In this document: positions 11,558 through 25,500 of the stretch, in pieces | Numbering within the stretch: the stretch's first letter is position 1 | Layout of the letters: every line of letters starts with the position of its first letter | NCBI GenBank assembly: GCA_037013495.1 | Contig: CM072807.1 | Location: forward strand, 2,019,001-2,083,000 | DNA length: 64,000 nt | Origin: Hippophae tibetana | Taxonomy: Eukaryota; Streptophyta; Magnoliopsida; Rosales; Elaeagnaceae | Reading direction: 5' to 3' | The notes under the pieces: model-generated | Told to the model about the DNA's origin: nothing | Databases searched by the model: none | The model's input: the letters and a program-made list of their open reading frames with translations, nothing else | Program-made: the position numbers and the translations under genes

Positions 11558-13917
11558 TAACTCTTAAAGCAACACATGTATATATAAGGCATGATAAAGT
11601 CTCTTCTATCACTTAAAAAAGCATTTTTTTTAAATGCCTTTTATTGCCAAAATTGTAGCAGATGAGGTTTAATGAAATGATGTTATCACGCTAACAACAC
11701 GGAAGGAGAGAGAGAGTGCAAAAACAAAAAGAAGAAGATATTTTTGGATTTTTCAACCAATGGTAAAGACAAAAAAAAAACAAATTAAACACAAACAAAT
11801 ATCAAGCAAACTGAATGAAGCAAGAAGAACAACACCACACAAAATTAATACAAACATAAATACTACGAAAAAAATAGAGAAAAAAATACAGACACAAACA
11901 ACACAAATCATAAGATAGAGTGATTAAATCATATTCCTTCGTTTAATAAAAAAATTGTGAGGAGAACAATATCAAAATGTACTCTTTGGTTTACACAAGA
12001 ATGTGATCTATGTGATATTCGAAAAATATTTTGTTTAAGAATTCTTATAAAACCGATCGTTTGATTCATACAAGGTCGATCATATATATTTTTTGAAGCA
12101 AATTTAATCTGTTTTGCATTATCTTAAGTGCATAATATACACATTAAGAACATGCTTATATGAGCCACAAGAGCAACATCCTGAAGGGATAGAAAGAGGA
12201 GAGCGAAGAGGAGATCTTCGAGGGGTATTCCTATCATATCTAGGACATTGTCTAACAATGTAGCCAACAATGCCACATAAATAGCACAAACATGTAAGAG
12301 ACTAAGAGAATCTGAGTCACTAACTCTGAGGTGTAGCACACAAAGGAGAAGAAGGGAAATGAGCACTAACATTAAGTCTCACATGAGGTAAGAGATCATT
12401 ACTGGTGTGATAGGAAGAGTTAGTAGGAGGTGAGATGTTCACTTTGCTACAAAAGGATGGATAAGATGCTACAATGAATTTTTTTAGGGATCGTAGCAAC
12501 AAACTTTAACTTAAGGTCTAGGATGATAGGTTTGATGAACTTAGAAAACGACATTGTGCTATTAATAATCTCATTCAGTTTCTAAGAATCAGTTATCATC
12601 TTGTGCACAATTAAAAAAAGTGAGTAAGTCTTTGAGAATTGAAGGTAATAATTGGTGCAGTTTTTATTTATCTATTTAATGAAGGAATTAGGTCAAATCA
12701 ATATATTTATGAGTAAATATTTGTATGAAATTCATCATTTTTGTGTTGAGATAGTGTCATATTAACTAAAACTAATATAAATAATTTTTTAAAGAAAAAA
12801 TTAAATTCAATCAGTTTATGTTATTGTGTTCATATCAACTTAACCTTCTTAAATAATGATAAAATATTTATTTGTGTTGTCGGGTTTTATTTAATTTATT
12901 TATTAAATACAATAATGTTTATATCATATTTATATTTTATATCAATGTTAAAATTTAATATATTTTATTTAAATTTAAATTTTAATTGAAATTATACTGT
13001 ATCAATCAGAATTAACATGTTAATTTTTTTGTCATTTATTTGTTTAATTTTTAAATTTTAACATGATAAGTAAATTATCTTTAAATTGAAGTCAAATGTA
13101 CTAAATTCGAAAAGATACGGAGACAATATTAAGAAAAAAAGTTTCGTAAAATCCAACACAATTGAAGAACTAATTATATACTTAAGCCTTAATCTCTTTA
13201 TTCAAAATTTATTAATAAAAAAAACCTAACTTCTTGATTTGAAATTTTTTTCCATTATAAATTATTATTATTGAATTAATTTTTTATAAATTTTTAATAA
13301 AAATAAAAAATATTAATTTTTGGAATTGTGGGATTTGTGTTTACATCTCTACTAATTTTTGAGCGTATGTTTAAAAGGAATAAAAAAACGTACGTGGACA
13401 TGATCATAAAGTTTTTATAGTTCATGACTTTTGTTCAGAGGATCAACATAGTAAGATATTCTTACTTTGTCAGAGCTCTGAAGAAGCTCGTATTTTTAAA
13501 TTCATGTTAAAAAAAATGGTAGGTAAGAAATAAAATAAAATGCTAACAAATAAACAGTTAAACATAACATATGTTATAAACTCACGTATGAAAAAAGAAG
13601 AAGATACGTCTATTACAATTTTATTTTTATTTTTTAAGAAAGCTAATTATGGCAAGCCTTTCCCTTCACACCAGAGGGGAAAAAAAATAAAAAGTTTACA
13701 GACATATATATCTTTTCTTATATCACAAGCAGATTACATTAAGCAAAAAGTTATGGAATCTGCACAAAAACCAAAAGAAAGTCCCTTTTTGGTGTGTGTA
13801 TAAGAAAATAGAAATATAGTTTTTTCAATATCCTAATTAATAAAATATCGTATTAAAATATGCATGAGACTTACTTCGTGGCTTCCTCTTGTGATCGATG
13901 GTCTCGATATATTGCTT
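11558..13917. other. AT-rich region, 3' flank of the DUF4408/DUF761 gene at its right end
   Basis: Mostly unassigned. An 87-codon plus-strand open frame at 13540-13803 resembles nothing I know and lies opposite the likely 3'UTR of the minus-strand gene, so I do not call it a gene. Confidence 0.5.
12130..12510 (-). mobile_element. Possible retroelement fragment with a CCHC-like knuckle
   Basis: One minus-strand frame near 12230-12300 reads 'CYLCGIVGYIVRQC', close to the CX2CX4HX4C knuckle of gag or LINE ORF1 proteins. It is followed by an Arg/Ser-rich stretch. No partner domain remains, so the family cannot be named. Confidence 0.3.
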
Positions 13918-16900
13918 CTAAGACTGTTGGTTCTGCAACTTCATATTTTCCTTGAAATTGTTTATAAACGCTTCCACTCGTCTGTTCAACTCGTCCCCAC
14001 TCAACGACGGGTCTTTCCTTATTAGCTTCTCTGTCATTTTCACAGGTGCCAGCTTTTGGTAATTGGTTCGCTCCTTGAACGTCTTCATAATCGGAGATGC
14101 CTCCATCTCATCATCATAACCAATATACATATCACGGCCCTCATTCACCCAAGTGTCACACTCCTTCATTTGCCTGCTTAATGGCACTGACCTCCCTTCC
14201 GTTTTCATCTTCCACATGTCCTCTAAAGTCTCTGGCCGTCTTGGCTTCGACACCATCGTGGCTCTTCCACCACCTTATATATCAATTAGATTTTGAAAAA
14301 TGTTATTTATCTATTTAATATTACTTATATATTCTTTTATATATATTAATTACCTAATATTTTTTTATTTTAATTAATCACCGTTACAAAAATGGGTATT
14401 TAAGTCCTGTGTAAAGTTGTTTTTTGGAAAAAAAAACGACTTATAATAAATTTAAAGTCGATTCAGGGTAGAACCGACGCTACCCATGTGAATAACGTCG
14501 GTTCTCCACGTCAATCGACGATACGTCTTATTTTTTAAATTAAAATTAATTATTATTTTATTTGAATCTTTAGAATTTAAGTTGGATATAAATAGTATAA
14601 TTTTTTCTTTTTTTAGACAATTAGTTTTAAAAATTATATAATTTTATTTATTTGTTTGTATATTTAAATTTATATAAGTACTTACAATATATTTTTATTT
14701 AATTTTGTGTATATATATATATATATGTTTTAATTAAATATTATTCTAAAGTTATTATTTTTTGTTTTTCTATAATACGTACGTACGTATATGCATATAT
14801 AGTTTAAATAAAATAATAATTGACAAAAAAAAATTAAATTACGTAGATAGCTTCAGTTGACGTGACGAACCGACACTATCCACCTAATATATCCGTTTTG
14901 CTCATTTTTACGCAAAAGTCCAATTTTTTCATTTCTCTTCTCTATTTTCTCCCAAAACCGAGCTCACACCCACCTTCTTTCTCAATTTTCGGCCACCTCC
15001 GACCACCATTTGGAACGTCGTTTTGTGGGTTATATTCCTCTTCTCATTATCTTTCAGATCTATTATTTTTTTTAGCAAAATACTCAAATTTTTATACCCA
15101 TTTTTTCACTTATTCTCACTTACAAAATACTATTTTTTTCTTTTTCCTCCATTTAGTCACTTCATAATATTCTTGTAAGTATTTCTATTAATTTTACAGC
15201 TTATTATTCAGTTTTTTTTTATTTTTGTATAAATTTTTGATTAAGTATGTTTTTTATTTTGCTTGTTATTACGTTTGACTTATTTTATGTGAAAATAATA
15301 TCTGAAATGTTGTGACTTTGATGAATTATATATATTTACTGTGTGTAGATAAATTTATTTATATATAAATAATTATATTTTATTAAGTAGTGAATAGAGG
15401 AAAAATAATATGTTTTTTTAAATTTTTAAGAAATTATATTGGTATAAGAGTTATACGTGCTATCTATTGACTCTTAAAAAAATTATAAATATATATTTAT
15501 AATTTTAATAATATATATATTAATAAAAATCAAATAATAACTAAAAACTAAGTATTATTATTATTATTATTATTTATATATGCTACTTATGTGTTAAATA
15601 TGTTACTATATGTAATATATATATATTATTTGTTTTTGTAATAAATTTAATTATCAAGTAATTAATTATATTTAAATTTTTAATTATGTATTATTATTTA
15701 TACATTTAATTTTTATATACTATATATATTGAATAATACGAAAAATGAGAATAAAAATAAAAAAATTCATAAAATGTATGCGGTTCAATAAATCGAATTT
15801 AATGACTATTTTTATAACAATGAACATTTACATCAATAGTATTGATTCTCCGATAATATTACATAACATTGCTACTCGATTTAGATATTTTTCTTAACTA
15901 GTAGCACAACTTTTGAGTTTCAATTATATATTAATTTCATATACAATCTTAAAATTTAATATCATCAAAATTTAAATATACATATTTTTGCTTTTATCTT
16001 TTTCTAGTAATATTTTAATTTAAATAAACTGATTTTTTTAAAAAAAATCAAATAGAAAATAATAATAATAATAATTTGTGATTATGCAGTTATTTTTTTA
16101 TAATAATTGAACCTAGATTTTGTTTTTAAAATAAGCAATGAATCAACAGTGACATTTTCTATTTTTAAAATTAAAATAATATATGAGATTAATTTAAAAA
16201 AATCTAAAAACTTAAAATGTAATATTAAATAGTCATTCTAGCTTATTTGGGTGAATCTTATTTATTGAGTTTATTTATAAAACAAAAATATTATTTAATA
16301 AAGAAATCTATGTATGTAAATTGGCTTATACTTGCACGTAATAGAGTGATTTATGGTTAGTATAAAATTTTGTAAATTATTTATTTAAAAAAAATTGAAT
16401 TAAAATTCTGCTCTTTGAAATTTAGAAATGAAAATAAAGTGTATGAGTAGCAGAAGCCATATTTAAACCAATGAATTCAAAATTGTATTATATATTTATT
16501 TAACTATTACAACAAAAAAATATTAGAAAGCTCTCTACTTTTCAAAACTTATTTTTTCTCTGTATATTAGACATTAAATATCTTTTTTATATCTTCTATA
16601 AAAAATAATTATTTTATCTTTTTGCTGAGAATATAGTTTTTATATCCGGTCGTAAAAATATATTATATAATTTATTTATATCCTATTTTATTATCTTTAA
16701 AAATATATATATTCATTTTTCTTATAATTTCTAGACATTATAAGAAAATTAACATATATTTTTTTACTAAAATTTAAAGTTAAATAAGTTAAATAATCAA
16801 GTCATGTCTACATCGTAGGGGTGTCCATAAATCGGACTCGATCAAACCGTAAAATCGGACAGAACAGTTTTACAAATTAAATGATCCGATTCAGTTTGTA

Positions 16901-19374
16901 CTAATTTTAAACCGATCGAACCGGACCGGACAGATTTAATAATATATTAAAAATTTCACATTATTTTTCATTAAATGTATCAAAAAAATCGAACCAAATC
17001 AGATCGAACCGTTTTATAAATCAAACGGTCCAGTCTAGTTTGTATTAATTAAAACTGTTTCAAACGGTTAGATCTGGTACGATCCGAGTAATATAAACGG
17101 TCTGGTACGATCCGGTACGATCTGAGTAATATAAACGGTCTGGTCTAATACGATCCAAATAATATAAACAGTTCGGTTCGATTAAAGTTTTTTAACCAAA
17201 ACCGGACCGAACCGAACCGATAGACACCCTACTACATCGTAGAACTACATTTCACAATGTTCACGATATTAGTATTATTCGATTGATAAGTTTGTCTAAA
17301 AAATAACAAGAATAACATCTTTTAAACTTTTAAGCATACAAATAAATGTATTTTATATCTAATTAACACACACACACATATATATATATATATAGTCAAT
17401 TTTCTTTTGGATGGATAATTGTGAAAAAAATTCAACTTTTTTACTTATGGAAAAAATCAAAAGGAAAAAATATATTTATAAGGTGAGTTAAGGAATTACA
17501 TTTTTTGCCCATCACTCAAATTTCTTAAATATTTACCTAAAAAATATAACATTATGATGAAATATATATTTTATTTTAATTTTTTAACAATCATCAAAAT
17601 AAATAATTTAATTATATTGATAATTTATATATTACATCTAATATCTATTAAATATAATTTTAAATTTATTTTATTTTTAAACATAAATTTTGTTAATTTA
17701 TGACATTAAACGTATAATTAAATATATATGATTTGTTAGTGAAAATATTCGATCCCTATAAATTTTTAGAAACTCTCACTTTATATTAAATATCTTTTAA
17801 TTAGATGTATATAAATTAAATTACAATAATTTAAACTATTTAATATTGAATATCATTCTATTAAACACCATTCAATATTATTTTTATTATTATAAATTTG
17901 AAAGATAATATTTTTATAAGTTTACTATTTGTTTTAGAAGTTTCGGGTTATTATAACTTAAATTTAAATAATAGTAATACTTATCCACTCATAAATAGAT
18001 GTATCTTAAGTTTTAAGTTAATAATTTATCTTTAAATATATAAATGACTTAATTATTTAGCTTATTTTATTTTTAATTTTTTGTAAAAAACTATATATTT
18101 ATTTTCTTATAATAACAAAAAATATATATTTATTTAATTTGTAACAAAAATAAATATATATCTTTTAAAAAAATAAAAATAAAATTGTATATATATAAAA
18201 AAATATACCATATAATTAATTCTAATTTATTTGTGAAGCTTACTCATAAATAGGAGATAATAATTGCAATATTAGCTAGGCGATCTCATGAGGCAATAGC
18301 ATTCAAAAACTGATCCATTTTTTTAAAATAATTTAAATAATTATATTAGGTGATACCTTGGATTGATCACTTGTGGAGGTTGAATTTAAATTTATCCTAA
18401 TTAATTTAGTTTAGATTAATTTAATTTTAATTTTAATTAAATTTAACTTGAATTAATAAATTGAATTTAAATTCAAACGCAAACAATACATATAAAGATA
18501 GTAGGTACAAATTATTAGGAATTATTAATTTTATGTTTTTTTTAGTTAAATGAATTTTTTTTTAAATCAATTTTTTTTAATGATATTAAAATTCATTAAT
18601 TATCATCACAAATTTATAATAATTTTAAGTTGATTTCGAGATAACAAGTTACCTTCAACTCAAGTCGAACATTTTCGAGTTATTTAAATGGGTCTCAAAA
18701 TCGAATTACGACATAAATAATGAAAACGTTGTAATTAATTATAATTTAAAGACGAGCAGATCAAAAGTACCTTCCGGATGACTTGTTTTGACCGTTTTCC
18801 GGTGACTGAACCTAGAAGAAACTAGAGAATTCTCAGCCGGAAAGATAATCTTATCAGGAGGTTCAATAATCTTCTCCGGCAGCATCCACGTGGAATTTGA
18901 GATTATGACCTCGTCGTCAGTATTATCTTCATATTCAGCTTCAGGTACTTCAAGATCAGGCTCAGTCACCGGAAAGCCACTGAACACCATAGGTTTGATC
19001 ACCTCTTCAACCATTTTCTTCTCATCTCTGCGCTCGTAAACCATACGTTGGTCCGACACTCGGTACTTCGGAACATATTCAATCATCTCCGTCCGGTGAA
19101 CAAAATGGTCAGTATGATCATCAGCATCTACTAATTGAACCGGCTCATCAGCTTGATCACGTTGGAAACGAGAAGAGGCAACTATGCCGAAAATGATTCC
19201 GTTGACGATAAGGTAAAGGTAAGGAGGTCTCATCCATGAAATAAAGGTATTCCAACAAGAAGGAAATTGTGAGAATGAGAATGAAACAGAGACTATTTTC
19301 ATGGTCAAAACCATGATTAACAGTAAAGTACTGCAAGAAATCATCATAACTTTGATGGATATCATTGAACCCAT
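13918..19374 (-). CDS. DUF4408/DUF761 membrane protein (PAMP-induced A70-like), two exons
   Basis: Exon 1 is 18771-19374 and exon 2 is 13918-14273; together they code for 319 residues. Donor GGAAG|GTACTT and acceptor TATAAG|GTGGTG join in phase (201 codons plus one base), giving 'HPEGGGRATMVSKPRRPETL'. Residues about 8-32 are a hydrophobic leader or membrane segment. Residues about 37-70 match DUF4408 ('CWNTFISWMRPPYLYLIVNG'), an N-terminal membrane anchor. An acidic linker follows. The C-terminus has the DUF761 core 'ETLEDMWKMKTEGRSVPLSR' and ends in the family helix 'VEAFINNFKENMKLQNQQS'. Biochemical function is unknown; relatives include the pathogen-response protein A70. Read separately, the halves look like two unrelated small genes 4.5 kb apart. 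The domain order and phase make one gene much more likely. Confidence 0.87.
14379..15170 (+). mobile_element. CACTA transposon remnant, one end only
   Basis: The sequence CACCGTTACAAAAATGGG and the following TATTTAAGTC align with the left end of the MITE at 8494. After it come the same AAAGTCG and CCGACGCTAC subterminal words. A CT-rich stretch near 14890-15060 resembles the 5' leader of autonomous CACTA elements, and this accounts for the 101-codon open frame at 14862. I found no matching right end, so the far boundary is a guess. Confidence 0.7.
16816..17231. mobile_element. hAT-type MITE, copy B, with 8-bp target duplication
   Basis: The left end is TAGGGGTGTCCATAAATCGG and the right end is ATAGACACCCTA, which are inverted repeats. 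CTACATCG occurs on both sides (16808-16815 and 17232-17239), the 8-bp duplication expected of hAT elements. The body consists of CGGTCCGATT-type words. Between about 17060 and 17170 a unit of roughly 35 bp ending ATATAAACGGTCTGG is repeated in tandem. Confidence 0.92.
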
Positions 19375-21909
19375 TTTTAATTGGCTCTAAGATTCTAACT
19401 AGTTTTGGATTCTAAGAATCGTAAGCTGAAATGAGAGTGACAGTTGGTTATTTTTAATTAGGAATGAAGGTAAAGACTAACGAAAGAGAGTTGTGGATAG
19501 AGAATATATAGGAATGCTGTTGGTGATGGAATAAATTAATACCGTCGGATCTGAAAAACGTGAGTGAAGGGTTATGATTCTTAGTAACGTAGCAAGTGTC
19601 TTTCCAAGGACCCAGTAGCATTTGGAGCAACTTTTACATGAGGTGAGAAATCACTTTTATTAGTATTATTATGTATAGATGTATTTATTTGTAGCTTACA
19701 TTAATATAAAAATCTTATAATTATTTTAAATGTGATATTTAGATTTTTTATTTATTTTTATAATAGTTTAATCTTATTGTTATAGAAAAATTACTCTATA
19801 AAAATAAATATATAAATATGACTCATACAAAAAAATTTCTGGTGTTCATTGTGTGTTCATATAGTTACCCTATAGTCTAAACGAAAATGCATAGGCAACC
19901 AAAAACACACACAAAGTCATGCTCTTTCATACAAAGAAACTCTAGCAACAATAGTAAACACAAGAATGAAATAAAGAAGAAGGAGAATTCTGAATAATAT
20001 TTTGTTAAATTGACTGAATGAATACTAATTGTACGGTCTAAGTCATTTATAGCTCAAGCTATTACATTGATCACTAATACTAGAAAATAAATACATTTAT
20101 ATATCTCATAATGTTCTCCTTGAGTTTGGCTAATGCCAATAAATTAACTTGATTAAACAATATCTAATAATCCATCACATTTTAATTAGATATTGTAAAG
20201 ACCGTGAGCAATATTAGATCACTTTTTTTTTGTTTTAAGTTATTTTAAATTTGATCTAATTTGAATCTAATTTAAAGATTTTTAATCTGAAGATCAATGA
20301 TATGATAAATCCAAACCAATTCGAATTCTCACGTATCAAATAAGATCATATTAATATTAAAATTTATTTATAAATTATTGTTATATATAGAATACGATAT
20401 ATATAATATTTGAAATTTTAATTGATTTATTTATAACAAAATTTATTATTTATAGTCACAATTAAAAAAAATAAAAATATGTATCTACAATTATTAAATT
20501 ATTATAAGTGTTTATATTTATTTTTAAGTTAAAATAATAGTTTAATGTTATTATAATATATATAATATTTAAATATAACACATTATAAAATAAAATATTC
20601 ATTTATTTATAATTTAATAATAATTCAATCTATATCAGATGTATAGTAAATTATAAGATTTGTGTCTGATTAAAATTCAAACGAATTGTATACTTTTCTC
20701 AATTCAAATATGATATTATTATAAAAATTATTAGTATAATTTGATCTAAATTTGTTAAATTAGATCGAATTTTTTAATTTAAATAAATTGATCAAAATAT
20801 TTATTTATTTTTAATTATATTTATATGTTATTTATAATAGTGCCTATTATTAAAGATTAACTTTAATACCATTTTAGTCTGTAGACTATAATGATTGGCA
20901 GGAAATTATATTGATAAATAAAGAAAATTGAATATCGTCAAAGATAATTAGATAAGTGTGGAGTTTCGATGTAAACTTTGTTTTTAGCTTTTCTTGTATG
21001 TATGTAGGTAGGCAACAAATGCATACTAGAATAAATTATATTTTAATTAATATATTGATATTTTAAATATTTTATGTTATTAAAATATTTTATTTTAATA
21101 TTTTAATTTAAATATTGATATTATTTTTTAATAATAACTATTTTTTTCGAAATGACATTTTGGTTTTTTAGTTTTGAAAATTAGAATTAAAAATAATTTT
21201 TTTTGTCAAAGATTGGGTTAAATAATTCTTACTAAAAGTTAAAAAAATAAAAATTATTAAATTTTTACTTTTTACTTTTTAAAAAATAATAAAAATAAGT
21301 ATTAAAAATTATAATATTTTAATAATATTATTGTATCATGATAAAAATATTTTTTATAACTAACTAATCGAAATAATGATGAAAATATTTTTCATAAAAA
21401 ATATTTATATTATTAATACAGTTAAATTTTTTTAAAAAAAAATTAACAATTGTTTTATTTTTTTAACTCTAATAAATTGTCAAAAAAAAATTTCTTAATA
21501 ATGCCAAAATATATTTTGGGTAAAATTTTTGGTTAGTATTAAAAAAAAAGATAAAAAAATATACTAATACTTGGAATGAAATATCAATATAGAACCTAAT
21601 ACGAAGTATTAATTAAAGCATTTGTAGGGTAATCAATTATCCTATCAAAATAATTTATTTATATAATTAATTACTTTAATTATTATTATAATATAATTAA
21701 AAAATATAAATATGAAATTCAACTACCTTAATTAATAAAATAAAATAAAAAAAACTCTTACGCGAGTCGGTTTGATTGTGATGGCTTATTTGAATTACAA
21801 CTAATTAAGTGGACACCATTTATAATAAAATTAATTTTTTATAGGACAAAGTCACTTTGACTTGGTTAGTAAAACACTAAGCTTGAAATTTCTTAGTCAA
21901 CATAGCTAT
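19375..21909. other. Upstream region of the DUF4408/DUF761 gene and AT-rich intergenic DNA
   Basis: The promoter and leader of the minus-strand gene should lie in the first few hundred bases. The rest is AT-rich. A segment near 19850-20150 looks somewhat like a decayed copia LTR but cannot be bounded. Confidence 0.5.
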
Positions 21910-22317
21910 TAGGGTATCCATCCTTTTCGGTTTGATGTGGGAGTAAAAAATTTAATAAAATTAAACTTTTTATATTATTCAGATCAGACTTATTAAATCG
22001 TTTAAAATAATTTTAATTAATATAAATTGGATCATATTGTTTGATTTATAAAATCGTTCGATCCAATCCAATTTTTAGTTTAGTTCGGTTTTTGGACACC
22101 TATAATGAGAAATAATATGAAAATTTTAATATATTATTAAATCAGTCCGGTCTGATTCGATCGGTTTAAAAATTAATACACACCGAACCAGACCGTTTGA
22201 AAAACGGTTTTAATTAACACAAATTAGATGAGATCGTTTAATTTATAAAACTGTTCGATTCGATTCGATCTAGTTTTTCGATTTGATTCGATCTTGATCG
22301 GTTTATGAACACCCCTA
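21910..22317. mobile_element. hAT-type MITE, copy C
   Basis: It begins TAGGGTATCCATCC and ends TTTATGAACACCCCTA. The flanking octamers are ATAGCTAT (21902-21909) and ATAACCAT (22318-22325), an eroded 8-bp target duplication. The body matches the other copies ('CGAACCAGACCG' words in inverted arrangement). Confidence 0.88.
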
Positions 22318-22924
22318 ATAACCATGCATGCAGATAATAAATTACAATATATTATTAATATTATTATTTTGATAAATATAAAATATCTTATAAAAAATTA
22401 AAATTTATATTATTTTAATATAAAAATAAATAAATAATATAATTATAATTACGTAATTTAATAAAAAAAATGACATGTATGAAAAACAAAAATTAAAATA
22501 TGTACATATTTTTATTAAAAAGTAGTATTAAAAAATTTTATTTTTATATTATAGTATGAAATATTTGACTTTACAAGTAAAAAGAAAAAAAACGAGGGAG
22601 GAACAAGGAACAACGATGACGTCAAATTAATGACATCAGAAAGTTGAGCTGTTTGTGATAACTTTTATTGCTCATCCACTAACGGACTACCTCTTAAATA
22701 TCACCCAAAGAAAAACTATTTAAATTTAATCCCATGTAAAAGGAACAAAATAAAAAGCTATAAATTATAATATAAATATAATTTTTTAAATTAAAATGTT
22801 CACAGTTGGTTGAACCAGGGATAACAATATACTTAAATAAATAAAAGGGAGAAAAAATCTTGTATGGAAACTTAATTATATATGAAGTATAAATTAGTCT
22901 TAAAATTATAAAATGATACATAGA
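22318..22924. other. AT-rich DNA, nothing recognised
   Basis: No gene or element end was seen between the hAT MITE and the first pararetrovirus copy. Confidence 0.5.
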
Positions 22925-25500
22925 TGATTTTTTTAGAAAATCTTAATATCACGATACTCATAAAGTTCTAAAAATATTATAAATACTTTCAAATTTAACA
23001 AAAATTAAAATTAACAAAAATAAATAGTAATTTATATATATATAAATGACATATACAATAAAAAAAATCAAGAAATAATATAAAAATAAAAATAATTGAA
23101 ATATAGACACAAGATATCTCAAGATGTTTTTCACAAGAAATAATAATTAGTAAAAAGAAATTTGAAGAAATACAAAAATAAGATTAAATCTTAAGAAATA
23201 AGATGGATTCAAAAATTCATCATTCTAAAAACTAAGAAAAATATTTTCAAAGAAATATATAGTTTATTATAGAATAAGTGATGAATAAATGAACATTAAT
23301 ATTATAGATACAAAATAATTATATAACATACCATTAATTGATAAAGAAATCATTATGGATAAATTATTTAAAATTTCCCAAAAGAATAAAAGGAAGATTG
23401 GATACATCTATTTAGAAAAAATCTAAATATTAATAAAAACACATTTTTAAGAAGAAATATATACACCAATAAAATTAACATTCTTAGATAATAGAACAAT
23501 AAATAAGAAATATGTTTTATTAGGAATGATTAATGGAAACCTAGATTTACCATTAACATTAATGATAAAAACTTAAATAAAATATTGAGTATAACTTATG
23601 AATTTGAAAAAATAGATTAATGAAAGAAGAAAATCATTTATTTTTAGTATATTATATAGTAGGATATTCATTAATAAACAGTATTAATAGTTTAATATAT
23701 AAACAAAATAAATTTATAAAAATAGATAAATAAATTCAAAAAATTAGATAAATAAATTCAAAAAATTAGATAAATAATAAAACCAGAAATACTTATAGAC
23801 TTTGAAATACTAGAGGGATGAAACTTGGATGTTAAAGAAAAATCTCTTATACCAAAAAAGAAAAAGTAATGTATCAAGGTTTATGTTTAAAGAAAACTCT
23901 AACAAATAAAGAGATGTTATAGATCTAAAGCAAGAAATTAAAATAATAAAATCATTAATCCATGATGTAATATTAGGAAGAAAATGATATCATTATTATC
24001 TTAATAATGTTCAAAAACAAACTACAAAATATAGAATTAAATTTTGATGGAAGCCTAATAGGCATACAAAAAAATCAAATAACAATAATGAAAATTTTAA
24101 ATTTTTTTAGTAGAAGAACTGAATATAGTATAAGAATCAAATATCGTGTTAAAAAAACATAAATGAAGTAGAAAAAGAATTCTTAAAAGAAATAAAAGAA
24201 TATGATTATAATATATATATAAATAATTTACAGAATTAAGAATGAATGTAAATAATATACTCATGGACAATGAAATCATAGGTTATAAATTTAATTCATA
24301 TATAGGATTAAAAGAAGAACCATCTAGGATATCATATGCATTGATACCTAGGAATGAAAAAAGAAAAAAATGAACAAAAGCCCAAAGATAAAGAAAAAAA
24401 TAATAAATTTAGTTTAATGAAATATAGAAAAAAAAAAATTAAAAAAACAATTTATGGACCTTGGAGAATAGGGATATAGATAAGTTATTAGTTTGTTAAT
24501 CATTACAGATGAAGAATTAGTAAGACATTATAATGAAAAACTTTGTAAAAAGAAAAAGAAAGATGATAAGATAATAATTAGTAAAACTCATTCTAAGCCA
24601 AAAATATGATCCTAAAAAATTATATGAAACCAATTTTATTACAAATTTCATATCAAGAAAGAACATCTCACCCACATATAGAATAAAAAAATAGGCAAAG
24701 GTCGAAGAATTTGACCTCCCTTATAAAATAAAACAAAATCCAAAAATAGAAAAAATATTACATTAGAAACTAGAGATAATATTCTACCAGAATTCAAACT
24801 TCATAAAAATTATAGATATAATCTTTTAAATTTAGATTGTATAAGGAACAAGAAAAAAGTTTTAGATGAATAGTCTAATAGTATAAGTGTAATCATACAA
24901 ATCTCTCAAACCATATAATCACACCCTTCAAATTGTAGAGATTTATTAGTTCACAAAATGTCAACGAATATTAAACTTTGGTTTACAAATTTAACAGAAT
25001 AATAATATTTATAAATATAAGAAAATATTTCCATAAGTAGAGAGTATTTAGATATAATAGTAAGTGAAATATATAAGAAATTTATCAGAGAAAATAAAGA
25101 AGATATATCACTAAATCAATAAAAATGAAATTAAGTAAACCAAATTACATTTAACAAATATAAAAATATGCAACATGTGTTATATATATTCCTTTATTTG
25201 TGAATATAAAATGTATTATAATAAATTATCATCATCGATGCAAGAAACTTATAAAAAAATATTTTTTTAAAGAATACTTGAAACATGAAATAAAACCATA
25301 GTTGAAAGATGGAATAAAAGAAATATAATAAAAAGTTTTAAAAATTAGATAATCATTAAATATCGAAAGACATAAATATAAACAAATTAAAGGAAATGAT
25401 AAAATTTATTATGATACAAAATATTTTAAAATGATAAAAATATATAGATATAACATAAAATATTACAAGTAATATTATACTTCTGACATGGTTATCAAGA
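22925..25500 (+). mobile_element. Endogenous pararetrovirus fossil (Caulimoviridae), copy 1, partial
   Basis: A plus-strand copy of the same viral lineage as the larger element at 27870-35545. Shared stretches run in the same order. They include the leader-side motif 'TTTTTCACAAGAAATAATAA' (about 23128), a movement-protein-like region (about 23380-23770), and a capsid-side region ('HYNEKLCKKKKKDDK', about 24520-24580; 'HLTHI', about 24665). It stops in the capsid region and carries no polymerase. It is broken very many times and is visibly more decayed than copy 2, so it is old. Confidence 0.8.

Larger units (their letters stand above)
14274..18770 (-). other. 4.5-kb intron of the DUF4408/DUF761 gene, with transposon insertions
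   Basis: AT-rich intron holding a CACTA-type remnant at its 3' end and a hAT MITE near its middle. The remainder shows no feature. Confidence 0.8.

Noticed and set aside
13540-13803. 87-codon plus-strand frame
   Set aside because: No similarity recognised and it lies opposite the probable 3'UTR of the minus-strand gene.
14862-15167. 101-codon plus-strand frame in the DUF4408/DUF761 intron
   Set aside because: Low-complexity Ser/Phe/His sequence in a CT-rich CACTA leader, with no recognisable domain.
19850-20180. Possible solo copia LTR
   Set aside because: Some wording (TCTCCTTGAGTTTGGC) is LTR-like, but no ends or target duplication could be fixed.
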